Positions 1-6,294 of a stretch of DNA of 7,901 nucleotides are shown in pieces. The notes under the pieces are model-generated. The model did not search any database. It worked only from the letters and a program-made list of their open reading frames with translations, and was not told the origin of the DNA. The first letter of the stretch is position 1. Every line of letters starts with the position of its first letter. The translations under genes were made by a program, and so were the position numbers. The DNA is from Bacteroidales bacterium UBA755 (GTDB lineage Bacteria; Bacteroidota; Bacteroidia; Bacteroidales; UBA932): contig DBKH01000011.1 in assembly GCA_002297815.1 (NCBI GenBank), positions 1-7,901 of the forward strand, written 5' to 3'.

Positions 1-19
1 TACATTTAAAGTGCTGCAA

Positions 20-769
20 TCACAGGTAGGCGATTCCTCCCATCGTAAGCTCGATCAGCGGAGTTGTCTTCTCGATGTTCTGCGGAACAAGAACGGCCTC
101 GAACAGCTCGTTGCTCAGCTTGTTCATCGTGATGGTCTTCTTCGCCCCGAAAGCATTCTTCTCCACTGAGCCTGTGTTCAGGCTGACCGTGCACTCGACG
201 TTCGTGTTGTAGATGTGAGAGACGATGTCATCAGGAATCTCCCCCTCGAACTTCGGACCTTTTTCCACCTTCACTATCAGCTTGGAGAAGATGTGGCGGA
301 ACTGAAGATTGACCGCCCCGTCGGCCCGGCTTGCTTTCTCTGTCTTTGCGAAAAGCAGGTCCGAAGCCTCGTAACCTCCGTCATTCTGATCCGTGGCGAC
401 CTCGAACGGATAGTCGTCCACTGACTTCATACCAGATTGGTATGGGAAAAGCGCGTAAAAGTCACACGGTTTATCGCTCCAATAAAGTTTGCGAGCCGCA
501 TCCCATTTCGTCCCGTCAAAAGTCAGAGATTCATTGTTGATGTAGTTGCCTCCGACCTGGACTGGAGCGACCGTCTCACCGTCATATTCAACAGCGAAAA
601 GAGAGACCTTGTCCCCGCTTTCGAAAGCAGCTGCTGTGGCCTTAGTTGCGGAGAGACCAAGATTAAAACGGATTTCTCTATTGTCATATTCAACTTTTTG
701 AGTCTTTTCGCAGGCGGGAAGCATAAGCAGCGAAAGTACTGCGGTGATGATAAATATCTTCGTTTTCAT
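20..769 (-). CDS. fimbrillin-family (Mfa-like) lipoprotein, C-terminally truncated
   Basis: A 249-aa predicted lipoprotein. Residues 1-20 form a type II signal peptide (basic MKTK start, hydrophobic core, lipobox LPAC with Cys20), so the mature protein should be lipid-anchored in the envelope. The rest looks like one fimbrillin (Mfa_like_1-type) domain: an F-x-x-G-D-x-V-S-L-F-A stretch near residues 49-59, YPYQSG near 109-114, PFEV-x-x-DQ near 121-128, GYEASDLLFA near 132-141 and an FRH-x-x-SKL strand near 158-164. The same landmarks occur in the N-terminal domain of the 1163-aa protein encoded just upstream, so the two domains are paralogous. It is the last visible gene of the minus-strand operon, 12 nt after that gene. 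The reading frame ends at TGA (20-22) just after GGIAYL, about where the large paralogue continues through its last strands (YTFKQ to VTINIS). The protein is therefore some 25-45 residues shorter than a full domain. Whether this is a natural end, a nonsense mutation or a frameshift cannot be judged with 19 bases left. Role inferred: envelope or fimbria-associated surface protein. Confidence 0.82.
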   Translation of the reverse strand: MKTKIFIITAVLSLLMLPACEKTQKVEYDNREIRFNLGLSATKATAAAFESGDKVSLFAVEYDGETVAPVQVGGNYINNESLTFDGTKWDAARKLYWSDKPCDFYALFPYQSGMKSVDDYPFEVATDQNDGGYEASDLLFAKTEKASRADGAVNLQFRHIFSKLIVKVEKGPKFEGEIPDDIVSHIYNTNVECTVSLNTGSVEKNAFGAKKTITMNKLSNELFEAVLVPQNIEKTTPLIELTMGGIAYL

Positions 770-772
770 ATT

Positions 773-783
773 CCCTCCTCCTT
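773..783 (-). promoter_or_regulatory. strong Shine-Dalgarno site overlapping the upstream stop codon
   Basis: On the minus strand the junction reads TAAGGAGGAGGGAATATG. A purine-rich AAGGAGGAGGG begins inside the TAA stop (782-784) of the 1163-aa gene and ends three bases before the ATG at 769-767. It is far closer to the anti-Shine-Dalgarno complement than the AT-rich leaders of the other genes here, and it fixes the start of the 249-aa gene. The arrangement suggests translational coupling or re-initiation after the large gene. Confidence 0.7.
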
Positions 784-3700
784 ATTTGATGTCCGGATGC
801 TCGCCCATGTACTTAGGTGCCGATCCGGTGGCTTTGACAAAATTCTTATCGAACGAAAAATCACTGCTGAATGACTTCGTGGTCGGGATTGTTCCTATCT
901 TGCAATTGTCATAGACGTAGAACTTCTCAAGGGCGAAGTCTTCACCAGCATATTCCATGATCCGTTCCACAATCGCTTGACGGCTGATGGCTGAATAATA
1001 AGGCACATTATTGTTCATACAGCTGGTCGCCTCCGAGCGATAGACCCCACGGCTGTGCATGTACCCTCCCTCAAACATGTCTACATAGTCTGAGTATTGC
1101 GAGTTATAGAGAAGGTGCGCCCAAGGAACTTGTGCCGCATCGGAGGTCATAGAAAGGTTCTTGTACCAGCCGTGGGATTTGAATATGCCATAGGCGGAAT
1201 TAAGGTCATTCTCACTTTTCGGATGGTCGCAGTCTGTACATGAACAATTCTGAATAAACGCATTATGATAGATATACTCGTCTCCCAACTTTCCGAATCC
1301 GTGGCCACCGGCCTCATGCTGTATGATTCCACGGAAGTCGTATGGATAGGTGTCAGTGCTGACAGGGCAGCAGGCGATAGCAGATCCGTCTCCGTACATC
1401 ATCGTCACCCCCTCATAGGTAGAGGTGTTCATAAGCAGTATGGTGAGGCTCTTGGTGAGATCCAGTGACGGGTTCGCTTTCTTTGCCCATGCGAAACAAG
1501 GTGTCGGGTCCGGACTGAGAATCCTATTCTGGCTGAACGACGAGCCGAACTTGGTGTCGATAATGGTGTTGGCAGTTCCGATTCCGCTCTCGTCTGACTG
1601 TGACACAACCGCATAGACATTGAAGTAGTCCTTGTAGGTCTTGTACGGCTCAACATCGAAAAAGGCGTTGTAGCCACTCTCCGTGTTGGTGAAGAATGTG
1701 CCTTTGGCTATGTCCTTGGCATCGTACCCGTCACCGATGAACACGATGTCAATTCCGTTGCCCTTGGTCGCGGTCTGGTAGGCCTTGACTTCACCGTCGG
1801 AAAGATCGCTGTCGTACTGTTCCACCTCGAAAGTCGTGGCGTAGTCTTTCTCGATGAGTTTGAAGACAACCTCCCCGCTTCGTCCCGCGTATTTCTTGTA
1901 GCTTGGACTGTTGAATGAGCCTTCGTTGACCTCGAACGTCTCGCTTGTGTGAGGCATCTCGCTGACGGAGATTGTTACATCAGTTTTTCCGGTTCCTGAA
2001 GATGGGGAAACCGTCACCCAGTCCGGTTTGCTTTCCACTTCCCATGCGAAATTCGCTGGAGAGCGAAGGACATAGGTTCTGCTCTGTGCAGCATTCAACG
2101 CACGCATCTTTTCACGGCTTACTGAGAAGTCATAGTGGGCGGAGATGCGCTTGAAATCGCACCAACCTTTCTCTGTACTGTAGCGCTGGATAGACTGTGT
2201 AGGAACCTCAACCGTAAAGTTATTTTTAGCAACACCTTCGAAAGTATTACTCCCGATTACTGGAGGTTCAATCGCTGAAGATTCTATTCTCGAAACACTA
2301 TAACAGCTTTTAAATGCATTATCTCCTATAACCTGTAATGTAGAAGGGAAAGAAATTGATGTAATATTCTCACATTCATTGAAGGCTTGTGCTCCAATTG
2401 CCGTTAATCCCTCAGGAAAAACTAATTTCGTTAATAAGAGATTGTTCGCAAAAGCTCCACCATAGATACTGCTGAATGTAGCTATTACTTTTAAGGTACT
2501 AGGAAATATTATAGAAGAAAAATTACACGAACTAAAACAATCTCTAGGGATTGTTAGGACACCTTCAGGAATGAATAATTCTCCGGAAAAGCCACATCTG
2601 TAAAAGCAACTTTCTGAAATCTCTTGAACATTATTAAGTTTTAGACTTCCGGTAAATGTAGAAAATGAGAATGTACTTTCACCCAACATCTTGATTTTTT
2701 CTGGGATGATTAAGTCACCGTTAAAATTACCTGCACTATAAAAAGAACATTCGCCTATATATTCAAGATTTTCAGGCAAAATAAGTTTCCCAGTAAGGGA
2801 ACACATTATGAAAGCTCTATCCCCAATGGATTTCAAAGTTCTGGGAAATTGTAACTCGCATGATAGATAACTGCAATATTCAAAAGCGTTTTGACCAATC
2901 TCCTCTAGTTTATTACCAAAACTAACATTTACTATATTAGTAGAGCTAAACGACCTATCACCAATAGTTTCCACATCGTCTGGCAATATCAGCGTTCCAT
3001 CAAGTCCAGTATTGTAAAATGCATATTTCCCTATACTTACAATTTTTCCCGGAAAAGAATATTTACTCAACTTCTTTTTGTCTTTGAAAGCGTTGTTTGG
3101 AATGATATCATCCTGTACCTTCGCTTCTTTCATATTCACGGCTTCAAGAATCGCCATGTTGTCTCTCATGAAGTAAAAATCTGAGGCCTCAATCTGCCCT
3201 ATAATTTTAAGATTACGAATATTGTCAGGGTTTTTCTTGTCAGCCTTGATGATTTCACCAAGAGTGCCTGGAGTCTCAACATTGACAACATAGTACTGCC
3301 TTGCCTCGCCTCCGTGGGTGTTGCGGTCCTCGGTCCAATCCACGATCTGGGTAGAACCGAGGGAGAGTTCATAGCCTCCTGTGGCAGTCCTTTTCGAGAT
3401 GTTGATGGTGACGTTCAATTGTTTGCCAGCTTGATAGTCCACAGCGTCACTCTGCTTGAAGGTGTAAGAAACACCGTCTATGGTGATTGAAAAGAGTACG
3501 AGACCTGCCTCGACTTTCTGCGGGATGACGATTGCCCTAAAGGTGCCATCGCTCTGCGGGCACATCACGATTCCGTCCTGCTGGGCCCCGCCCAGAGGCG
3601 TGGCGACACCGGTAGAGTAGTCAATGGTGGCTTTTCGGGTGGTATTCGTAAGAATCACACTCTTCTCCAAACTTTCGAACTCTCCTTCCGCAAAGCCATC

Positions 3701-4273
3701 CTTCTCAGCTAGTGTCACCTGAACAGCAGACAGTCTGTGAGTCAATGTGACCGCCACGGCTGACTCCACTGGAGTGATGTTCTCGCCTTTTCCCCACAGG
3801 AAATCGGACGCTTCATAGCCGCACAAAGATGCAGCGGTCGCTTCCGAACTCTGGTCTTTACGAACCTCAAAAGGGAAGGAGTTGACATCCGACACGCCTG
3901 ATTGGTAAGGATAGTACAAATAAAGGTCAACATTCGTGTTGACATTCTTATAGTACACACTCTTGACCGGCACCCATTTGTGGTTCGGCTCATCAAAGAT
4001 GTACTTGACGTTGTCAGCCTGGTTACCCTCGGCGGCCAACGTTCCAGCCTTAGTGTTCTCATCCGTATAGTTGACGGCAAAAAGCCCGACCGCATCCTTA
4101 TCGACAAAGCCGGCCGCTGTCGCCCTTGTCTGCACCTGATTGATCGAATTGCAGATGTTGATCGGAACCAACTCCCCCATCTCGACCTCAGGCTCCAGCA
4201 TCGCTTCCTGAGCGCACCCCGCCAAAAGCGCGGCAAACGCCAAGGACATCACTAAACGTTTATCAGATCTCAT
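782..4273 (-). CDS. modular lipoprotein: fimbrillin domain, BspA leucine-rich repeats, BACON-like domain, M64 metallopeptidase
   Basis: An 1163-aa predicted secreted lipoprotein. Residues 1-20 are a lipoprotein signal with lipobox LLAGC (Cys20). Residues about 35-292 are a fimbrillin-like domain (YPYQSG 121-126, GYEASDFLWG 152-161, THRLSAVQV 178-186, final strand VTINIS 288-293). Residues about 389-691 hold about 12 BspA/LRR_5-type repeats of mostly 22-24 aa with the pattern I-G-x-x-[AS]-F. Residues about 713-822 look like a BACON domain (WEVESKPDWVTVSPSSGTG 744-762), possibly with an insertion. Residues about 828-1125 are an M64 (IgA-peptidase family) domain, opening with GIDIVFIGDGYDAKD and carrying HEAGGHGFGKLGDEY at 986-1000, with probable zinc ligands His986, His991 and Asp998 and general base Glu987. 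CSCTDC (1010-1015) follows, then SEATSCMNNN near 1080-1089. The function inferred is a surface-anchored binding protein with endopeptidase activity. Cleavage of IgA cannot be claimed from family membership. The start at 4273 is chosen because it gives the basic MRSDKR signal-peptide n-region; Met9 is a weaker alternative. The leucine-rich repeat part is much more AT-rich than the rest of the gene. Confidence 0.9.
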   Translation of the reverse strand: MRSDKRLVMSLAFAALLAGCAQEAMLEPEVEMGELVPINICNSINQVQTRATAAGFVDKDAVGLFAVNYTDENTKAGTLAAEGNQADNVKYIFDEPNHKWVPVKSVYYKNVNTNVDLYLYYPYQSGVSDVNSFPFEVRKDQSSEATAASLCGYEASDFLWGKGENITPVESAVAVTLTHRLSAVQVTLAEKDGFAEGEFESLEKSVILTNTTRKATIDYSTGVATPLGGAQQDGIVMCPQSDGTFRAIVIPQKVEAGLVLFSITIDGVSYTFKQSDAVDYQAGKQLNVTINISKRTATGGYELSLGSTQIVDWTEDRNTHGGEARQYYVVNVETPGTLGEIIKADKKNPDNIRNLKIIGQIEASDFYFMRDNMAILEAVNMKEAKVQDDIIPNNAFKDKKKLSKYSFPGKIVSIGKYAFYNTGLDGTLILPDDVETIGDRSFSSTNIVNVSFGNKLEEIGQNAFEYCSYLSCELQFPRTLKSIGDRAFIMCSLTGKLILPENLEYIGECSFYSAGNFNGDLIIPEKIKMLGESTFSFSTFTGSLKLNNVQEISESCFYRCGFSGELFIPEGVLTIPRDCFSSCNFSSIIFPSTLKVIATFSSIYGGAFANNLLLTKLVFPEGLTAIGAQAFNECENITSISFPSTLQVIGDNAFKSCYSVSRIESSAIEPPVIGSNTFEGVAKNNFTVEVPTQSIQRYSTEKGWCDFKRISAHYDFSVSREKMRALNAAQSRTYVLRSPANFAWEVESKPDWVTVSPSSGTGKTDVTISVSEMPHTSETFEVNEGSFNSPSYKKYAGRSGEVVFKLIEKDYATTFEVEQYDSDLSDGEVKAYQTATKGNGIDIVFIGDGYDAKDIAKGTFFTNTESGYNAFFDVEPYKTYKDYFNVYAVVSQSDESGIGTANTIIDTKFGSSFSQNRILSPDPTPCFAWAKKANPSLDLTKSLTILLMNTSTYEGVTMMYGDGSAIACCPVSTDTYPYDFRGIIQHEAGGHGFGKLGDEYIYHNAFIQNCSCTDCDHPKSENDLNSAYGIFKSHGWYKNLSMTSDAAQVPWAHLLYNSQYSDYVDMFEGGYMHSRGVYRSEATSCMNNNVPYYSAISRQAIVERIMEYAGEDFALEKFYVYDNCKIGTIPTTKSFSSDFSFDKNFVKATGSAPKYMGEHPDIK
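2201..3109 (-). repeat. AT-rich block encoding about 12 BspA-type leucine-rich repeats
   Basis: This stretch encodes residues 389-691 of the M64 lipoprotein. Repeat units begin with I-G (or I-S, I-P, L-G) at residues 414, 437, 459, 483, 506, 530, 552, 575, 597, 626, 649 and 673, mostly 22-24 residues apart. Each has an aromatic Phe at about position 6, then a strand ending in F-P or L-P. The unit starting at 597 is longer (29 residues). Hand counts of two 60-base lines (2281-2340 and 2521-2580) give 18 and 20 G+C, about 30-33%. Line 1321-1380 in the M64 part has 32 G+C, about 53%. Such repeats in BspA of Tannerella mediate binding to host matrix proteins; ligand binding here is inference. Confidence 0.85.
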
Positions 4274-4303
4274 AATTCGTACAATAATTCGTTACATAGT
4301 AAC
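4272..4303. promoter_or_regulatory. small direct and inverted repeats in front of the M64 gene
   Basis: The 70-bp gap 4274-4343 separates the 317-aa and 1163-aa genes. It holds two copies of ATAATTCGT (4272-4280 and 4284-4292, 12-bp spacing), the first overlapping the start codon of the M64 gene. It also holds the inverted repeat GTTAC-ATA-GTAAC (4291-4303). I find no TAnnTTTG box in the gap. The repeats could be an operator or a translation-control site, or chance in AT-rich DNA. Confidence 0.25.
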
Positions 4304-4343
4304 CGTTTATAAATAACTTGCCTCTCACTCAATCACTTCACCA

Positions 4344-5297
4344 TCACTGCGCATCTCCCCCAATGTCTCCACCTTTGTCCCAATCACCGATGATCATACC
4401 CATGGACTGAGGAACCTCGATCCACGGGGTGCAAAGAAGGCCATACAATGTCTGAGGTGCATAATTCTTTGACGGTGCCTTTTTGCACTGCAGTTCTTGT
4501 CTCTTGTCATTTAGCACACTGACCGTAATCTCCGTGTCTTTAAGATTGACTGGAGCAGACATTAAATAGACATCGACTTGGGAAGAAGGCTCTGTTATGC
4601 AGACATTTTCAAGATCAATAATCAACTGATTTGTGTAGGTCTTTCCTATTACACTCGGAGAATCCGATTGAAGATCGAAGTATCCGTATTTAACAAAGAC
4701 CTCTTCAGGAGCAGTGATGGCAAGTTTCGTGTAATTGCCTTCATCAAGTGTTAGCCTACAAAGGATAATACATCCAAGATGCCTATACTTAAAAGATAAT
4801 TTACCTCCTTCAGAAGAGCAGGCTGGCGTATACATAAAGTCATAAGCTCCAAGATGGTCCTTACTGGAAAGTCCACTCTGCTTCTGCCCATCATAGGATA
4901 CTGGAATCTTGTGTCTATCAAGATAAATATTTCCTATGAAAGGGTAGTAACTATAGTATTTTGAAGCTGATTTAAATGCCCAGCCTCCACCGTCAAAGTC
5001 AGCTTTACTTTCTCCTCCAGTACCCTCAATCGCAAAATATACTTGTGATCCAGATGTCGGATAAATGCCAACGGTGTCTTTGGCTGACCAACAATACGTT
5101 ATCCCACTATTACTCTCGGTGAAACTAGTTCTTGTCCTCTCTGTCTCACTATCTTCTATTACATCAAAGTTACTGATGAGAAATGAGACAGAGTTGACTC
5201 TAGACTCTTCTTTGCTTGACATATCTCCTTTGTCACAACTACCAAGCAAAAGCACTGAAATGACCGTAACGATCACAATTGAAAAGACTCTGCTCAT
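4344..5297 (-). CDS. fimbrillin-like lipoprotein
   Basis: A 317-aa predicted lipoprotein. Residues 1-21 form a type II signal peptide with lipobox LLGSC and Cys21, followed by an acidic, Ser-rich linker. The rest matches the general plan of Bacteroidales fimbrillin (Mfa_like) proteins: R-T-x-T-S-F near 55-60, WSAKDTVGIYP near 70-80, YYSYYPF near 114-120, FMYTPA near 154-159 and KYRHLGCIILCRL near 170-182. The last matches the conserved strand that in the other two proteins reads FRHIFSKL and THRLSAV. It is more divergent from them than they are from each other. The C-terminus ends in a Trp-containing, Gly/Asp-rich tail (GDWDKGGDIGGDAQ, 304-317). It is the second gene of the operon, its ATG 6 nt after the stop of the 50-aa peptide gene. 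Line 4921-4980 has 17 G+C in 60 bases (28%), much lower than the M64-coding DNA. Role inferred: cell-surface or fimbria-associated protein of unknown ligand. Confidence 0.78.
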   Translation of the reverse strand: MSRVFSIVIVTVISVLLLGSCDKGDMSSKEESRVNSVSFLISNFDVIEDSETERTRTSFTESNSGITYCWSAKDTVGIYPTSGSQVYFAIEGTGGESKADFDGGGWAFKSASKYYSYYPFIGNIYLDRHKIPVSYDGQKQSGLSSKDHLGAYDFMYTPACSSEGGKLSFKYRHLGCIILCRLTLDEGNYTKLAITAPEEVFVKYGYFDLQSDSPSVIGKTYTNQLIIDLENVCITEPSSQVDVYLMSAPVNLKDTEITVSVLNDKRQELQCKKAPSKNYAPQTLYGLLCTPWIEVPQSMGMIIGDWDKGGDIGGDAQ

Positions 5298-5303
5298 AAT
5301 AAT

Positions 5304-5456
5304 TTAGTCAAAGCCCCCATTACCACCTATACCAGCATCATGCTCTCCAGACAACCCATCAAGGAACACATTGTTAGCCTCCAATTCAACCATCTCAACT
5401 TCCGGTGTAACGTAATAATTCAACCCTTTCTTAGGGTTTGTAACTTGTCCAATCAT
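5304..5456 (-). CDS. 50-aa acidic, Gly-rich peptide at the head of the operon
   Basis: A short open frame from ATG (5456-5454) to TAA (5306-5304). It starts MIGQVTNPKKGLNYYVTPEV, continues with a strongly acidic middle (EMVELEA) and ends in a Gly-rich tail (DAGIGGNGGFD). It has no signal peptide and no membrane segment. Three things support a real gene: the stop lies 6 nt before the start of the 317-aa lipoprotein gene on the same strand, the codons translate to a plausible composition, and the Y-x-x-P-E-x-E-x-x-x-L-E pattern followed by a Gly-rich C-terminus resembles many unnamed 40-60-aa Bacteroidales proteins as I remember them. Its tail has the same Gly/Asp flavour as the end of the 317-aa protein. 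The start lies in AT-rich DNA with no clear Shine-Dalgarno sequence. Function is unknown; it could be a secreted or modified peptide precursor, a small partner of the lipoproteins, or a leader for translational coupling. Confidence 0.6.
   Translation of the reverse strand: MIGQVTNPKKGLNYYVTPEVEMVELEANNVFLDGLSGEHDAGIGGNGGFD
5422..5438 (-). other. possible mRNA hairpin early in the 50-aa gene
   Basis: AACCCT (5422-5427) and AGGGTT (5433-5438) are perfect 6-bp inverted arms around a 5-nt loop. They lie 19-35 nt into the 50-aa reading frame, in the codons for T-N-P-K-K-G-L. A stem this close to the start codon could affect translation of the peptide and, by coupling, of the next gene. It is short and may be chance. 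Confidence 0.25.
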
Positions 5457-5547
5457 AATATTTGTTTTTTTTCTCTAAAATAATAGCAAGACCACCAACT
5501 ATCGTTATCGTAATCTTTGACGTAAAATTACTTTGGGTAGATGGCGG

Positions 5548-6174
5548 TTATTGTTTTTGATCGTAACGGAACAAGAAATATTCAAGCTGGTCCGGTGAGA
5601 CACCGCTCATTTTGTTAGAAATCTCTTTCATGCGGTTTACATAAGAGGTGTACTCTTCGAAACTTCCGGCACGATTACAGGTTGTTTCCTTGAAATCAGG
5701 GAAGGCCTTCAAGCTGGATCTCACTCTGGAGTCTAAAATCAAAGCGCGATTGCCTTCAACCTTATAACCAAAGAAATACAGAATTTTGCTTAGCGTGGAT
5801 AATCCGATGCCTTTTTTGGCCATCATGGCTTTAAACATCGGTTTGGTCAGATTCCTGTCATTGATCTCTTCCGCAATCTCTAGAGCACTCTTGACAGCAT
5901 TTCTGTGTGTAGCAGAATTTCTGTAACCTCCAGGGAAACCCCACAGAAGCACAAGGATGGCCTTGCGTGCGTTGTCTTTCTCAGCGAACACGTCTTTCCT
6001 TGAGATATGACAATAACCCTTGCCATCTTTTTCAAGTCCATCAAGAACATCACTGATTATGGGGTAATCAGAGAAAAGCTTCACCCACTTTCCATGCCGT
6101 GGATTGACCGGTATCATCTGTTCCATGGCATCCGGAATTGGGATGCGACCTTCAAACGAATAAATACTTTCCAT
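5548..6174 (-). CDS. 208-aa protein with HhH/OGG-fold DNA glycosylase-like segment
   Basis: A 208-aa soluble protein without signal peptide or membrane segments. The most telling part is residues 122-153: GIGLSTLSKILYFFGY, then about 10 residues, then LILDSRVRSSL. This looks like a helix-hairpin-helix with a following conserved Asp (Asp148), as in OGG-fold relatives of 8-oxoguanine glycosylase. LLWGFPGGYRN (77-87) is another conserved-looking element. Aligned by eye to the human OGG1 motif GVGTK...PVD, the Asp is kept but the catalytic Lys position is Ser126, so base excision is not assured. A longer frame runs to ATG 6375, but I chose ATG 6174 because a TAnnTTTG promoter box (6266-6273) lies between the two starts and the extra 67 residues look like translated repeats. 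It is read in the same direction as the fimbrillin operon, 91 nt upstream of it, and divergently from the ATPase/nuclease-type gene. Function is unproven; DNA binding or repair is an inference from fold resemblance. Confidence 0.6.
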   Translation of the reverse strand: MESIYSFEGRIPIPDAMEQMIPVNPRHGKWVKLFSDYPIISDVLDGLEKDGKGYCHISRKDVFAEKDNARKAILVLLWGFPGGYRNSATHRNAVKSALEIAEEINDRNLTKPMFKAMMAKKGIGLSTLSKILYFFGYKVEGNRALILDSRVRSSLKAFPDFKETTCNRAGSFEEYTSYVNRMKEISNKMSGVSPDQLEYFLFRYDQKQ

Positions 6175-6223
6175 AATATCTGGTTTTATATTAATAGATT
6201 CACTCCTATAGTCGTTTCCGTGT

Positions 6224-6242
6224 GGCAACAAAAAAAGTTGCC
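6224..6242 (-). other. leader hairpin of the 208-aa gene
   Basis: GGCAAC (6224-6229) and GTTGCC (6237-6242) form a perfect 6-bp stem around a 7-nt A tract on the plus strand, which reads as U7 in the minus-strand transcript. It sits between the predicted promoter (6266-6273) and the ATG at 6174, so it would be in the 5' leader. The poly-U is in the loop rather than after the stem, so it is not a standard intrinsic terminator. Confidence 0.35.
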
Positions 6243-6265
6243 GCGTACTAAATCGTCTTACCGCG

Positions 6266-6273
6266 CAAATATA
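6266..6273 (-). promoter_or_regulatory. Bacteroidetes -7 promoter box for the 208-aa gene
   Basis: On the minus strand this reads TATATTTG, an exact match to the Bacteroidetes primary-sigma -7 consensus TAnnTTTG. It would place the transcript start near 6260, giving a leader of about 85 nt before ATG 6174. No good -33 TTTG is found at the usual spacing; that position is taken by the first of the tandem 11-bp repeats, suggesting control by a bound regulator. Confidence 0.45.
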
Positions 6274-6294
6274 TTCAAAGAATATCAATTCATT

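Noticed and set aside
215..874. Plus-strand frames of 69-145 aa opposite the last fimbrillin gene
   Set aside because: They are antisense to a gene with clear lipobox and domain motifs, and one crosses the gene junction and Shine-Dalgarno site.
1274..1318. Interpretation of HEAGGH as an inactivated HExxH site
   Set aside because: The rest of the signature (HxxGxxxDEY) is intact and I recall the same spacing in other Bacteroidales M64 proteins, so loss of activity is not the best reading.
3742..4255. Frames of 164 aa (minus) and 117 aa (plus) over the start of the M64 gene
   Set aside because: Both overlap the well-supported signal peptide and fimbrillin domain; the 164-aa frame is Arg- and Ser-rich in the way typical of out-of-frame translation.
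5523..5530. Possible promoter of the surface-protein operon (TAATTTTA on the minus strand)
   Set aside because: It matches TAnnTTTG in all but the last base but no -33 TTTG is at a suitable distance in the 91-bp gap 5457-5547; too weak to annotate. I see nothing else convincing in that gap apart from a tandem TATCGT pair at 5500-5511.
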